Below, one piece after another: positions 16,256 to 25,266 of a DNA stretch of 64,000 nucleotides. Source of the DNA: Sciscionella marina DSM 45152 (GTDB taxonomy: Bacteria; Actinomycetota; Actinomycetes; Mycobacteriales; Pseudonocardiaceae); contig NZ_KB905387.1 of assembly GCF_000379465.1 (NCBI RefSeq), positions 191-64,190 on the forward strand. The letters run 5' to 3'. Within the stretch, counting starts at the first letter, position 1. Each line of letters starts with the position of its first letter. Below the pieces are notes generated by a model. The model made no database searches. It saw only the letters and a program-made list of their open reading frames with translations, and was not told the DNA's origin. A program made the translations under genes and the position numbers.

Positions 16256-18160
16256 TCATCCAAGGTGATCGGGGTAGATGACGATCGTGTGTTGTCCGGC
16301 ATGTAGAACGCGGTCGATGCCGGCTTGTGCGTCGTGGTCCCGGTGCGTTCCCAGGTAGGCGACCGTGCCTGGTGGTACCGAGATTGCGGCCGTGGTCACC
16401 CCGGCCGTGCGCCGCCAGTTCACGGTGATCGGTCCGTGCGGGGTTGGCACGGTGCCGCGAATCGTGCTCGGCCCGCTTCGTGGCGGAGTGAGCCTCCAGG
16501 TGCGGTAGCCGGCGGCGCTGGGGCTTACCCCGAGCAGATACCGGCTCAACACCCAGGTCGGTGCGGTCGACCACCCGTGGGCGAGACTCGAACTGCCACC
16601 GGGAACCGTGCAGTCGGCGGTGAGGTGTTCCCATAATGCGCCCGTGTATGCCGGTCCCGGGGTGACCATCGGTCCCCACGTTGTTCGTAGCAGCCGCAAT
16701 CCGCTGTCCGAAGCGCCGGGGATCGTGAATCGGGCTTGCAGTTCGAGGCCACTGATGAACGGGCTGATGAGGTCACGGTATCCGCTGTCTCGGCTGAACG
16801 GGATGGGACCGCATGCTTCCCACAACCGGGTACGCAGCACCTGAAGTATGCGCTGCGCCCGCTGTGGAGAGGCGATGCCGTACACGATGGCGGCGACATT
16901 CGCGTCCTGGGCAATCGGTCCGCGGATGGTGTCGCTGATGTCGTAGACCCCGGTCTTCGCATTGAACAGTCTCGCGTTCACCGCGGCACGGAGCCGTTCG
17001 GCCTCTCGCGAGTACTCGTGGGCGCTCGCGTATTTGCCGAGTGCCGCGGCGAGTACCGCCGCGTCCCGCAAGGCTCGGTGGTAGATGGCGTTGAAGGCGG
17101 TGACCGCTCCCGTTTTCGGCCCGTCGTAATGATCCCAGTCGGCCCCGTCTTCCGCGGTCGTGCGCAGTAGTCCGAGCGGTGTCGTCCTGCTTGCGTTCCA
17201 CTCGAGTTCACGGTGGACGGAGGGCCAGAACTCGGCAAGGAATGCTCGGTCGCCGCTTTCCCGGTAATACTCGGCAAGGCAGAGCACGAAGTACATCGAG
17301 TAGCTGGCGGAGTAGAACCGTGCATCGCCACGCGGTCCGGAGAAGCCGGGCATCGCCGCCTTGCCGGACCCCAGCAGGCGAAGCGACTGCCGGATGTAGT
17401 CGTACGCGGCCGGGCCGAACACCTGGGTGATCGTGGGGATCTGTTGGAGCAGATCTCCGCTGAACACGAGCCGATCGCGTTTGGCGCCATCATAGATCAC
17501 CGGTCGGTCCCCGCCATCCGGTGTGCCGGGCCGCGTCATACCGATCCGCACCGTGTAGGCGCCTGCCCGCCATATCGCGTCGAGCAGTGGGTCGTTCGAC
17601 CGGAATTCGCCGGGCGCACCAGCACGACCCGGATCGTAGTAGGTCGTCTCGATGCCGAACGAGGACAACCTGACCGAGCCCGCGGTGGTCAGCCTCAGCG
17701 ATACGTAACGTTCGCCGCCCTGCACTAGTGGACGCTGGAGGTCACCAGGCCCCTTGATTCGGAATTCGTGGTGCCGCAGCGGATCGAGACCGGGGCGAGG
17801 GAAGATCGTCGATTTCGGCGCGTCCCCTTCCGGGCCGAGAAACCGCCGGGATTCGCTGTAGGCGGTGCGGAGGACCGGTTCTCCCGAGGCACCGGCGACC
17901 CGGATTCGGGGGATCCCGCCGACGTCGCGGCCGAAGTCGAGTACCACGGTCGGATCCGGCCTGCCCGCCCGCGCGGTGAGGGTGGTCTGGCCCCGGCCGG
18001 TGACCAATGCCTCGGCGTCGCCGACTTCCCCGCGCACGCCGGCGATCGAGACCGGCCGCAGGACCGTATGCCCCGTAGACGTTGCCGGGTCGTTCGGGGC
18101 GAATCCGGACAGGCCCACCACGAGCACCGCCACGCACCCCAGACTCGCAACCGACCGCAT
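16256..18160 (-). CDS. Secreted GH78-like alpha-L-rhamnosidase-family glycosidase
   Basis: The 634-residue protein begins with a signal peptide (MRSVASLGCVAVLVVGLSGF, cleavage likely after residue 20-30). It has a beta-sandwich part with VVLDFGRDVGGIPRI and a six-hairpin (alpha/alpha)6 region, in which RPVIYDGAKRDRLVFSGDL near 220, DGADWDHYD near 340 and HGWSTAPTWVLSRYLLG near 555 match GH78. A C-terminal beta domain follows (TPHGPITVNWRR). It should act outside the cell on a deoxysugar linkage. Sitting in the sugar operon with the N-methyltransferase, it may trim or activate an exported glycoside; this role is inferred. The exact substrate cannot be read. Confidence 0.75.
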   Translation of the reverse strand: MRSVASLGCVAVLVVGLSGFAPNDPATSTGHTVLRPVSIAGVRGEVGDAEALVTGRGQTTLTARAGRPDPTVVLDFGRDVGGIPRIRVAGASGEPVLRTAYSESRRFLGPEGDAPKSTIFPRPGLDPLRHHEFRIKGPGDLQRPLVQGGERYVSLRLTTAGSVRLSSFGIETTYYDPGRAGAPGEFRSNDPLLDAIWRAGAYTVRIGMTRPGTPDGGDRPVIYDGAKRDRLVFSGDLLQQIPTITQVFGPAAYDYIRQSLRLLGSGKAAMPGFSGPRGDARFYSASYSMYFVLCLAEYYRESGDRAFLAEFWPSVHRELEWNASRTTPLGLLRTTAEDGADWDHYDGPKTGAVTAFNAIYHRALRDAAVLAAALGKYASAHEYSREAERLRAAVNARLFNAKTGVYDISDTIRGPIAQDANVAAIVYGIASPQRAQRILQVLRTRLWEACGPIPFSRDSGYRDLISPFISGLELQARFTIPGASDSGLRLLRTTWGPMVTPGPAYTGALWEHLTADCTVPGGSSSLAHGWSTAPTWVLSRYLLGVSPSAAGYRTWRLTPPRSGPSTIRGTVPTPHGPITVNWRRTAGVTTAAISVPPGTVAYLGTHRDHDAQAGIDRVLHAGQHTIVIYPDHLG

Positions 18161-18239
18161 CGTGCCTCCCCGCGCTACCTACCCGGGGAGCTCAGCATGG
18201 TCCGATCGAGGAACGATCGAACCCGATATCGGGTGGCTC

Positions 18240-18863
18240 CTACTCGGAAGCGTCGGCGCGAGCGGCCTCGGCCACGGGTGCGCGGGCCATCGCCGCGCGA
18301 AGTCCGTCGATGATCAGGCTGACTTCGAGAGCGAACTTCTCCGTCACGGCGAACACGGCTTCCGTCTCGCTGATGTGCTCGCGCGTTGCCGGTTTGTCCG
18401 TGCTGCCCTTGCCTTCGTCCTGGGACTGTTCCTGGAGCGTGAAGCCGGTTACGTGGCTCATGATGGTATCGGTGGCCAGCGCGGCGAGGCGCGCGCTCGC
18501 CCCGGCCTCGCGCAGTAGTCCGGTAAGTCGGTTGGCGCCCTCGAGCAGGGCCTCGGTGGGCAGGGCGGTCACCACGATCCGTGCTCCGTCGCGATAGGCG
18601 AGCAACGCCTCCCTGGTCACTCGCGCGAACTCGGCGACCTGCTCGGGCCACTGCTTGGCCTCGATGGGGTGTTCGCGAATCCGGGCGCCGATGCGGTCCG
18701 CCATGGCCTCGAGCAGTGCCTGTTTGCTCGGAACCTGCCAGTAGATGGATCCGACATGCACGTTGAGCCGTTGCGCCAGACGTCGGGTCGTCAATGCGTC
18801 CAGCCCTATCTCGTCGAGCAGCTCCAGGGCCGCGTCCACGACCTGTTCACGTCCTAATGCCAT
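18240..18863 (-). CDS. TetR-family repressor of the divergent MFS pump
   Basis: The 207-residue protein has an N-terminal helix-turn-helix (VVDAALELLDEIGLDALTTR, RLAQRLNVHVGSIYWQVPSK) and a TetR_C-type ligand-binding domain (MADRIGARIREHP, LLAYRDGARIVVTA, IMSHVTGFTLQEQ, FALEVSLIIDGL), close to TetR proper. ATG 18863 has AGGAGGT upstream; the longer open frame is less likely. It diverges from a DHA2-type MFS exporter with a palindrome between them, so it probably represses the pump and releases on binding the cluster product or an intermediate. Confidence 0.88.
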   Translation of the reverse strand: MALGREQVVDAALELLDEIGLDALTTRRLAQRLNVHVGSIYWQVPSKQALLEAMADRIGARIREHPIEAKQWPEQVAEFARVTREALLAYRDGARIVVTALPTEALLEGANRLTGLLREAGASARLAALATDTIMSHVTGFTLQEQSQDEGKGSTDKPATREHISETEAVFAVTEKFALEVSLIIDGLRAAMARAPVAEAARADASE

Positions 18864-18898
18864 CGCACCTCCTGGGTATTCCGGGCCCATCCTGCCAC

Positions 18899-18934
18899 TT
18901 GAGCGGTGCTCAACAGTCTTGTACATTGTTCAAG
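18899..18934. promoter_or_regulatory. Putative TetR operator pair between tetR-like and MFS genes
   Basis: The 106-base divergent gap contains TTGAGCGGTGCTCAA at 18899-18913 (perfect 6-bp arms). It also has CTTGTACATTGTTCAAG at 18918-18934, a 17-bp palindrome with one mismatched pair. The second has the size and symmetry of TetR-family operators. Binding is inferred. Confidence 0.6.
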
Positions 18935-18969
18935 TGAGCTGTTCGACGAGGCGGACCTGAGGAGTGACG

Positions 18970-20568
18970 ATGGCTGATTCGCGGGCACCCGCGACCGAGT
19001 CGGGTGGCAGGATCGGTGGGCGCGGGGTACTGGTCGTGGTGATCGGCCTGTTGTTCCCGATGCTGCTCGGAGCCCTTGACCAGACGGTGGTGTCCACCGC
19101 GATGTGGACCATCACCAAGGAACTCGATGCCGCCAACGGGTTCGCGACCATGTCCTGGGTGATGACCGCGTATGTGCTCGCGGCGACCGTGACCATGCCG
19201 CTCTACGGGAAGTTCTCCGATCAGTTCGGCCGTAAGCGGGTCTATCTGTTCTGCGTGACGGTGTTCCTGATCGGCTCACTGCTCTGTGGGCTGGCCCAGA
19301 CCATGGGGCAGCTGATCGCGACACGGGCGATCCAGGGAGCGGGGACCGGCGGCATTCTCTCCCTGACGATCGCGATCATCGCGGACTTGATCCCGCCACG
19401 GGAACGAGGGAAATGGCAAGGGCTCTTCGTCGGGCTGATGATGCTCGCCGATGTGCTCGGCCCGCTCGTCGGCGGTTTCTTCACAGAGGGGCATCATTTC
19501 CTCGGTACCACCGTGACCTGGCGCTGGGCGTTCTACCTTAACGTCCCACTCGGTATCCTCGCGATCATCGTCGTGTCCACCGTGCTGCGCTTGCCCGCCG
19601 AACGGCACCACCGTCACCGCATCGACTTTCTCGGCGCCGGTCTGCTCGTGTTGGGCACATGTGCCGTGCTGCTCGTGTCCGAATGGGCGGGGAGTTCGTA
19701 CTCGTGGTCCTCGGCGCCGATCCTGGGCCTGCTCATCGGTGGAATCGTGTTGTTGGCGCTGTTCTTCGGCTACGAGCGTAGGGCGGCCGAACCGATCATC
19801 GCGCCCAAGCTGTTCCGGAATCCGGTGTTCACCGTCTCCAATTTGATCGGATTCCTCGTCGGTTTCGGGCTGTTCGGCTCGATCGTCTACATCGCTCTGT
19901 TCCTGCAGCTCGCCAGGGGAATGACCCCGACCCAGGCCGGGCTGAACCTGGTTCCGATGACGTTCGGCACAACGGTGGCCGCGATCGTGTCCGGGCGACT
20001 GACGAGCAAACTCGGACGCTGCAAGCCTTTCGCGGTGCTCGGCACGGCCATCGCCGGTGTCGGGCTCCTGCTGCTCGGCCTGTTCCTGCGCGGCGATATG
20101 TCTCTCGTCCTGCTCGGCGTGTGCACCTTCGTGCTCGGACTCGGACTCGGAACGGTCATGCAGATTCCCATTCTCGCCGTGCAGAACGCGGTCGACCTCG
20201 AAGACATCGGAACCGCCACCGCGACGACGACCTTCTCGCGTTCGCTCGGGCAGGCTTTCGGGCCGGTGGTCGCCGGTGCGATCCTCACCGGGCTGTTCAC
20301 CACGCAACTGGCGGCATCGGGGAGGGCCAATCCACTGACGAACGGGGACATTTCGTCGATCTCGAGCCTGCCGACCGGGCAACAGCACACGGTGCTCGAC
20401 GCCTATGCCAGTTCGGCGAGCTCACTGTTCCTGATCATGGCCGCGGTCATGGGCGCGGCGTTCCTGGTCTCGCTCGCCATGAAGGACCTTCCGTTGCGGG
20501 GCGAGGACGAACCGCAGTCGGCCGAACGCACAGCCGTGCCCGGGGACAGTGGATCCATCGAGGCTTGA
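18970..20568 (+). CDS. MFS drug exporter, DHA2 (EmrB/QacA) family
   Basis: The 532-residue membrane protein has 14 predicted helices. Motif A appears as GKFSDQFGRKRVYLF after helix 2, and LDQTVVSTAMWTI in helix 1 is typical of DHA2 pumps; ATRAIQGAGTGGILSL in helix 4 matches the family's motif B region. It should export hydrophobic or aromatic compounds with proton antiport, probably the cluster product. ATG 18970 follows GAGGAG by about six bases; the GTG at 18964 overlaps that site. It is under the divergent TetR-type gene. Confidence 0.9.
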   Translation: MADSRAPATESGGRIGGRGVLVVVIGLLFPMLLGALDQTVVSTAMWTITKELDAANGFATMSWVMTAYVLAATVTMPLYGKFSDQFGRKRVYLFCVTVFLIGSLLCGLAQTMGQLIATRAIQGAGTGGILSLTIAIIADLIPPRERGKWQGLFVGLMMLADVLGPLVGGFFTEGHHFLGTTVTWRWAFYLNVPLGILAIIVVSTVLRLPAERHHRHRIDFLGAGLLVLGTCAVLLVSEWAGSSYSWSSAPILGLLIGGIVLLALFFGYERRAAEPIIAPKLFRNPVFTVSNLIGFLVGFGLFGSIVYIALFLQLARGMTPTQAGLNLVPMTFGTTVAAIVSGRLTSKLGRCKPFAVLGTAIAGVGLLLLGLFLRGDMSLVLLGVCTFVLGLGLGTVMQIPILAVQNAVDLEDIGTATATTTFSRSLGQAFGPVVAGAILTGLFTTQLAASGRANPLTNGDISSISSLPTGQQHTVLDAYASSASSLFLIMAAVMGAAFLVSLAMKDLPLRGEDEPQSAERTAVPGDSGSIEA

Positions 20569-20620
20569 ACGCCCACGTGCATCCTCGCGGGCGACAACGG
20601 TCAACGGGGAACGGAACGAT

Positions 20621-21382
20621 ATGGAACTCGGATTAGACGACAAGAACGTCTTCGTCACCGGCGCGACGGGTGGTATCGGTGCGGCGATAGCGCGAGCCTT
20701 CCACGCCGAACACGCGAACGTAGCCCTCGGATTTCACACGGACGAGGAGCGGGCCCGCGGAATGGCCGAGGAACTGAGGGATCACCGGGCCACGGCACTC
20801 GCGGTGCGCTACGACCTCGCCGAGACCGGCTCGGTTCGCGCGGCCGTCGAGACCGTGACACGGCAGTGGGGCCCGGTCGATGTGCTTGTCGCGTGCGCTG
20901 TCCGCTGGCATACACCGGAACTGCGCGCCGGCCGGTTCGAGGACGCACCCGCGCGGCTGTGGGAACCGGTGGTCCAGGACAACATCACCGCGACCGTGCA
21001 CACCGCGCAGGCGGTCATCCCGGGAATGCGTGCCAGGGGCTGGGGACGGATCGTGCTGCTGTCCTCGCACGTTGCCCGCGACGGTGGACCTGGCCTCGAG
21101 TTCTACGGTGCGGCAAAAGCGGCGCTCGAGGGCTTTGCGCGTAGCCTGGCCCACGATGTCGGCAGGGACGGCATCCTGGTCAACCTCGTCAGTCCCGGCC
21201 TGGTGAGCACCGAACGGGTGCTTGCCAAACTGCCCGCCGAGCTCAGGGAACGCGAGCAGCAGCGCACGCCGACGGGCGTGATCAGCAGCCCGGACAGCGT
21301 CGCGCGTGCCGTCGTGTTCCTGAGCTCGGCCGCGAACGACAACATCACGGCAGAGACGGTGACGGTTTCCGGTGGTCGCTGA
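20621..21382 (+). CDS. Classical SDR oxidoreductase
   Basis: The 253-residue protein has the NAD(P) motif TGATGGIGAAIA (residues 14-25), the catalytic Ser in VLLSSHVARDG and YxxxK as FYGAAKAALEGFA. The SPGLVSTE string and C-terminal ITAETVTVSGG fit FabG-like ketoreductases. The start is ATG 20621 (GGGGAACGG upstream), 52 bases after the MFS stop. In this cluster it may reduce a keto group on the polyketide or a post-PKS intermediate, for example after oxygenation; the actual substrate is unknown. It ends seven bases from the convergent glycosyltransferase. Confidence 0.75.
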   Translation: MELGLDDKNVFVTGATGGIGAAIARAFHAEHANVALGFHTDEERARGMAEELRDHRATALAVRYDLAETGSVRAAVETVTRQWGPVDVLVACAVRWHTPELRAGRFEDAPARLWEPVVQDNITATVHTAQAVIPGMRARGWGRIVLLSSHVARDGGPGLEFYGAAKAALEGFARSLAHDVGRDGILVNLVSPGLVSTERVLAKLPAELREREQQRTPTGVISSPDSVARAVVFLSSAANDNITAETVTVSGGR

Positions 21383-21389
21383 TTCCCGC

Positions 21390-22598
21390 TCAGACAGCCT
21401 CGGCCAGCCGGGTAGCGACCTCGGCCGGGCTCGGCTGCGCACGCATCTCGTCACCGAGATGCTCGGTCGCCTTGTGATAGGCAGGGTCACCGAACAGCTC
21501 GTCGAGTTCGCGCGTGATCGCCTCGGCGTCGGCATCCCGGTGGAGAAGGTGGCGTCCGATACCGGTCGCGGCGATGCGGTCGCCGAGCAGCATCGGCAGC
21601 GGGCGCGCCGAGATGGCGAGCTGGTTCGCCCCGGCGGTGACCGCGGCGAGGGCGGTCGCTCCACCGGAATGATGCACCACCGTGGTGCATCCTGGAAGCA
21701 AGACATGCAGCGGGAACGAGGTGAGCACGCGGATTCTCGGCCACTGCGCTTCGAGGTCCGCCAGCTGCGCGGCCTCGGTCTTCGCGACCGCGAGCACGAT
21801 CTCGACATCGCGGCCGGCCAGCGATTCGACGATGTCCCGCACCGTGCGCACGCTTTCCGGGCCACTCGTGCGCGCCGTGGAAAGGCCCCACGTCACACAG
21901 ACCCGTGGCCGCCCAGGCTCGATGTCCAGCCAATCGGGAATGCTCGTCGTCCCGTTGTACGGGACGAAGCGCAGCGAGGTCCTGGAGACCTGAGTGTCGA
22001 GGCACATGCTGGGTGGGCAGGTGTCCAGCCACCAGTCCGGCTCGTCGCGCGGCTCTACACCGTAACGCGCGAACAACCGCTCGAACTCCGGCGAGGGTTC
22101 CGTGCCGAGGTCGATGTTCTCCAGCCGGTAGATCATGGGGTCGCCCCAGTGGAAGCTCGCGCACGGCACGCCGAGCACCGCTGCCGCGACGGCTCCGGCA
22201 TAGGTCACCCCGTCGTAGACGATCAGCTCGGGTTTCCAGGAACGGGCGAAGGCGACGAGATCGTCGACCATCGCCTCGGCGATCGTGAACGCGACGGCGG
22301 ACAATTTTCGCACCAGCGCTCGCCCGGTCGGATCGAGCGATTCATGGTCGGTGATCCGTACATTCCGGTCATCGTTTTCCGTGTAGGATTCGGAAAGCCG
22401 GTTCTTCTGGATTACCTGTGCGGACTCGAAATCGGTGCCGACCGGCACGGCGTGCATACCGGATTCCAGGATGGGATCGACGAGTCCCGGTGCTCCCGCG
22501 ATCCGTACCTCGTGCCCGGCGGCACGGAAGGCCCAGGCGAGGGGAACCATCGGGTAGTAGTGCGAAAGCCACGGGTAGGTCACGAACAGGACGCGCAA
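21390..22598 (-). CDS. Deoxysugar glycosyltransferase (GT1, EryCIII/DesVII-like)
   Basis: About 402 residues of GT-B fold. The N-terminal domain has RVLFVTYPWLSHYYPMVPLA and GHEVRIAG for acceptor binding. The C-terminal domain has RPRVCVTWGLST, IRVLTSFPLHVLLPGCTTVVHHSGGATAL (the HHSGG nucleotide-sugar motif) and a LPMLLGDRIAATGIG segment. It transfers the NDP-deoxyaminosugar to the aromatic aglycone by O- or C-linkage. I place the start at TTG 22598, where AGGTG sits six bases ahead; GTG 22607 and GTG 22631 are alternatives. It is the only glycosyltransferase in the window; no separate EryCII/DesVIII-type helper is seen. Confidence 0.85.
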   Translation of the reverse strand: MRVLFVTYPWLSHYYPMVPLAWAFRAAGHEVRIAGAPGLVDPILESGMHAVPVGTDFESAQVIQKNRLSESYTENDDRNVRITDHESLDPTGRALVRKLSAVAFTIAEAMVDDLVAFARSWKPELIVYDGVTYAGAVAAAVLGVPCASFHWGDPMIYRLENIDLGTEPSPEFERLFARYGVEPRDEPDWWLDTCPPSMCLDTQVSRTSLRFVPYNGTTSIPDWLDIEPGRPRVCVTWGLSTARTSGPESVRTVRDIVESLAGRDVEIVLAVAKTEAAQLADLEAQWPRIRVLTSFPLHVLLPGCTTVVHHSGGATALAAVTAGANQLAISARPLPMLLGDRIAATGIGRHLLHRDADAEAITRELDELFGDPAYHKATEHLGDEMRAQPSPAEVATRLAEAV

Positions 22599-22732
22599 TG
22601 CTTCCACCTTCCGGTCGGCCGATGCGGGCACACGGCGCGCCCGTGGCTCTACGATGTGGGAGGCACGTCGATATCGAATCGAGGCGTCCTCGAGTCACGG
22701 GTCACCGCGTCCGCTTTCCGAGGACGGTCTCG

Positions 22733-23668
22733 ATGACTGGGCCGGATCCGCTGCTCGTGCTGTCCGAGGTCGGCATGCGGTTCGGGGAACACACGGCGCT
22801 GGAGGGGATCTCCTTCGCGGTCCGCCCCGGCGAGATCGTCGGTTTGCTCGGACACAATGGGGCGGGAAAAACGACCACGATCCGATTGTGCAACGGGGTG
22901 CTGCAGCCGAGCTCCGGACAGGTGCGGCTGTTCGGGCGGGACCCGATGCGCGAAGGTGACTCGCTGCGCGAACGCACCGGGGTCGTAGTGGAGAACGCGG
23001 CGGTCGACGAACGTCAGAGCGCGCGCGAATTGCTCCTGTTCTTCGCGCGGATCCACGATCTACCCCGCGCCGAGGCCGAGGAACGCGTCATACGGTTGCT
23101 CGGGGACTTCGGCCTCGCCGACCGAGCGGACGATCGCCTCGCGACCTTCAGCCGTGGCATGCGCCAGAGTGTCGCGCTCGCCCGTGCCCTGCTGCACCGT
23201 CCGGAGCTGTTGCTGCTCGACGAACCGACATCGGGGCTCGATCCACAGGCCGCCTACCGGTTGCGCACCATGATCCGGGAGATCAGCGCGACCCATGGTG
23301 GGGGGATCCTGCTTTCCACCCACGACCTGCACGAGGCCAGGGAACTGTGCGACCGGGTGGCGGTGGTGCGCCGGGGACGGCTGCTGGCGTTCGCCGAGCC
23401 GGTGGAACTGGCTCGGCGCTGGTCGGTCGAATCGGTGGTGCACGTGGACGCCGAGGGGATCGAACCGACCCTCGCCGAGCTGCCCGCCGGTGTCGTGCTG
23501 CGGGAACGCTCGGGCATCAGGTGCGTATTCGCGGTGCGCGACCCGGAACTGATCCCCGAGCTCGTCACGAGGATAGTGCGCGCCGGTGGCCGCGTACACC
23601 GGGTCGAGCCGCTGCGTCCGGACCTGGAGGGCGCCTACCTGCGGCTGCACGAGGAGGAACCGGTATGA
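22733..23668 (+). CDS. ABC transporter ATP-binding subunit (DrrA-like)
   Basis: The 311-residue protein has Walker A GHNGAGKTTT, Q-loop region, signature FSRGMRQSVALARALLH, Walker B LLLLDEPTSGLD and the switch His in LLSTHDLHEA. The extra C-terminal domain after about residue 225 resembles DrrA/CcmA-type exporters. It pairs with the membrane subunit whose ATG overlaps its stop (ATGA at 23665-23668). Together they form an ABC-2 type exporter, likely for self-resistance to the cluster product. The upstream open frame is an artefact; ATG 22733 fits the family start. Confidence 0.88.
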   Translation: MTGPDPLLVLSEVGMRFGEHTALEGISFAVRPGEIVGLLGHNGAGKTTTIRLCNGVLQPSSGQVRLFGRDPMREGDSLRERTGVVVENAAVDERQSARELLLFFARIHDLPRAEAEERVIRLLGDFGLADRADDRLATFSRGMRQSVALARALLHRPELLLLDEPTSGLDPQAAYRLRTMIREISATHGGGILLSTHDLHEARELCDRVAVVRRGRLLAFAEPVELARRWSVESVVHVDAEGIEPTLAELPAGVVLRERSGIRCVFAVRDPELIPELVTRIVRAGGRVHRVEPLRPDLEGAYLRLHEEEPV

Positions 23669-24474
23669 GGCCACGGATCGCGTTCGCCTTCGCCGAACGG
23701 GACATTCGGCTCGCGATCCGCACCCCCAGCGTGTATCTGCCGCTCATCTCGACGCCGGTGGTCTCGCTTGTCGTGCTTCCCGTCGTGCTTGTGTTCGTCA
23801 CCCGGGCGTTCGGTGACTCGGCGCTTGCCGGGACATTGATCGGCTGGATGCCGCGCGCACTTTCCGCCCAACTGGACGCTTTTCCCGCCGCCGACCGGCT
23901 GACCGTGTTGACCCTGCGGTATTTTCTCGCGCCTCTGTATCTGATCACCCCGGTGATCGTGACGAACACGATCGCCGCCGATGGGTTCGCCGGTGAGAAG
24001 GAACGCAAGACCCTCGAACCGCTGCTGCACAGCCCGGCCACCGATGCCGAGCTGCTCACCGGCAAGATGCTTGCCGCGTGGCTGCCCGCCGTGGTGGTCG
24101 GGATCGGCGGTTTTCTCGCCTATACGGCGGTGGTGGACATCCTGACGGCCATCACGATGGGACAGCTACTGCTGCCGAGCCCGAGCTGGGTGGTCCTCGC
24201 TGTGTGGACCGCTCCCGCGATGTCCGCTCTGGCACTGGGTGCGATGGTGCTCCTTTCCGCGCGTGCGGGCACGTTCCAGGGCGCGTATCAGCTCGGCACG
24301 ATCGTCGTTCTGCCACCGATTCTGCTCATCGCCGGGCAGGTTCTCGGACTGTTCGTGCTGAACACGCTGTTCGTTTTCGTGCTCGGGGCCGTGTCATGGA
24401 TACTCGCGGTGGGAATTCTCGCATTCGGCGCGAGGCGCATCACCCGGTCGTCGATGCTGGGACTCACGCACTGA
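23665..24474 (+). CDS. ABC-2 type transporter membrane subunit (DrrB-like)
   Basis: The 269-residue protein has about six hydrophobic segments, with an N-terminal cytoplasmic lead (ERDIRLAIRTP) and a central loop IAADGFAGEKERKTLEPLLHSP, a motif typical of ABC-2 permeases just before helix 3. It ends in the usual basic tail. Translation is coupled to the ATPase gene by a four-base overlap. Eight bases separate it from the convergent cyclase gene. Confidence 0.85.
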   Translation: MRPRIAFAFAERDIRLAIRTPSVYLPLISTPVVSLVVLPVVLVFVTRAFGDSALAGTLIGWMPRALSAQLDAFPAADRLTVLTLRYFLAPLYLITPVIVTNTIAADGFAGEKERKTLEPLLHSPATDAELLTGKMLAAWLPAVVVGIGGFLAYTAVVDILTAITMGQLLLPSPSWVVLAVWTAPAMSALALGAMVLLSARAGTFQGAYQLGTIVVLPPILLIAGQVLGLFVLNTLFVFVLGAVSWILAVGILAFGARRITRSSMLGLTH

Positions 24475-24482
24475 CGACGGGG

Positions 24483-25256
24483 TCAGGATTCCTCGAGTAA
24501 AGCCACCGCACGCGCCCACCCGGCGCCCGCGCCGGTGATCTTCACGGGGAAGCATGCCAGCCGGAAACCGTACGGTGGCAGTGAGTCGAGGTTGGTCAGC
24601 CGCTCGATCTGACAGTACTTTCGATCGCGTCCGATGACATGCGCCGGCCAGAGCACGGCTGGCTCACGGCTTGCGGTGTATCGCTCGATGATGTCGCCGA
24701 ATGGCGCGTCGAGACTGAACGCGTCGGTCCCGATAACGCGGACGCCAAGGTCGAGAAGCAGATGCACGCCCGCGCCATCGAGACCGATGAAATCGGTGAA
24801 GTAGCGTTCGGTTCCCGCCCACTCCTGCGCGCCCGTGTACAGCAGCACGATATCCAAGGGGCGCGGCGTGTAACCGACCCGATCGAGTTCGTCCCGCAGG
24901 TGGTCCGCCGACGCGATGTGCCCTTCGGCCTTGCTGATATCGAGCACTACCGCGGGACGATAGAACCAGTCGAGTGGGAGCTGGTCGATGGTCTCGGGCA
25001 CCCCGTAACTCGCGGTCGAACCGTAATGCGCCGGTGCGTCGACGTGTGTTCCGGTGTGGGTGGTGAGCGTCAGGGTGTCCAGTGACAGGAACTCCCCATC
25101 GGGCAGATCCGCGGGATCCAGCCGCAGGCCGAGTCGGGCGCGGACCTGTTCGCTCATATGGCGCGCCCCCTCGGCCGGGCTCAGGATGGTGTGCGAGATC
25201 TGGTCGGCCTCGGGCTGGCCCGCGTCGATGGGTGCGGACAGGTCGACAATGCGCAT
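24483..25256 (-). CDS. Metal-dependent cyclase-family protein (DpsY/OxyN-like)
   Basis: The 257-residue protein belongs to the pfam04199 cyclase/kynurenine formamidase superfamily. The metal site is the HTGTHVDAPAH motif (about residues 67-77), with LDWFYRPAVVLDIS, LLYTGAQEW and GVRVIGTDAFSLDAPFGD further on. Relatives in aromatic polyketide pathways (DpsY, OxyN, MtmX) help close later rings of the poly-beta-ketone. It probably assists second or later ring closure here. ATG 25256 starts the family motif MRIVDLSAPI; the longer open frame overlaps the monooxygenase gene. It is the last gene of the long leftward PKS operon. Confidence 0.8.
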   Translation of the reverse strand: MRIVDLSAPIDAGQPEADQISHTILSPAEGARHMSEQVRARLGLRLDPADLPDGEFLSLDTLTLTTHTGTHVDAPAHYGSTASYGVPETIDQLPLDWFYRPAVVLDISKAEGHIASADHLRDELDRVGYTPRPLDIVLLYTGAQEWAGTERYFTDFIGLDGAGVHLLLDLGVRVIGTDAFSLDAPFGDIIERYTASREPAVLWPAHVIGRDRKYCQIERLTNLDSLPPYGFRLACFPVKITGAGAGWARAVALLEES

Positions 25257-25266
25257 GCCGTTCCTC

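Noticed and set aside
21372-22736. A 454-codon rightward ORF opposite the glycosyltransferase
   Set aside because: It is an antisense frame caused by GC-rich third positions; the minus-strand frame carries clear GT motifs and this one has none.
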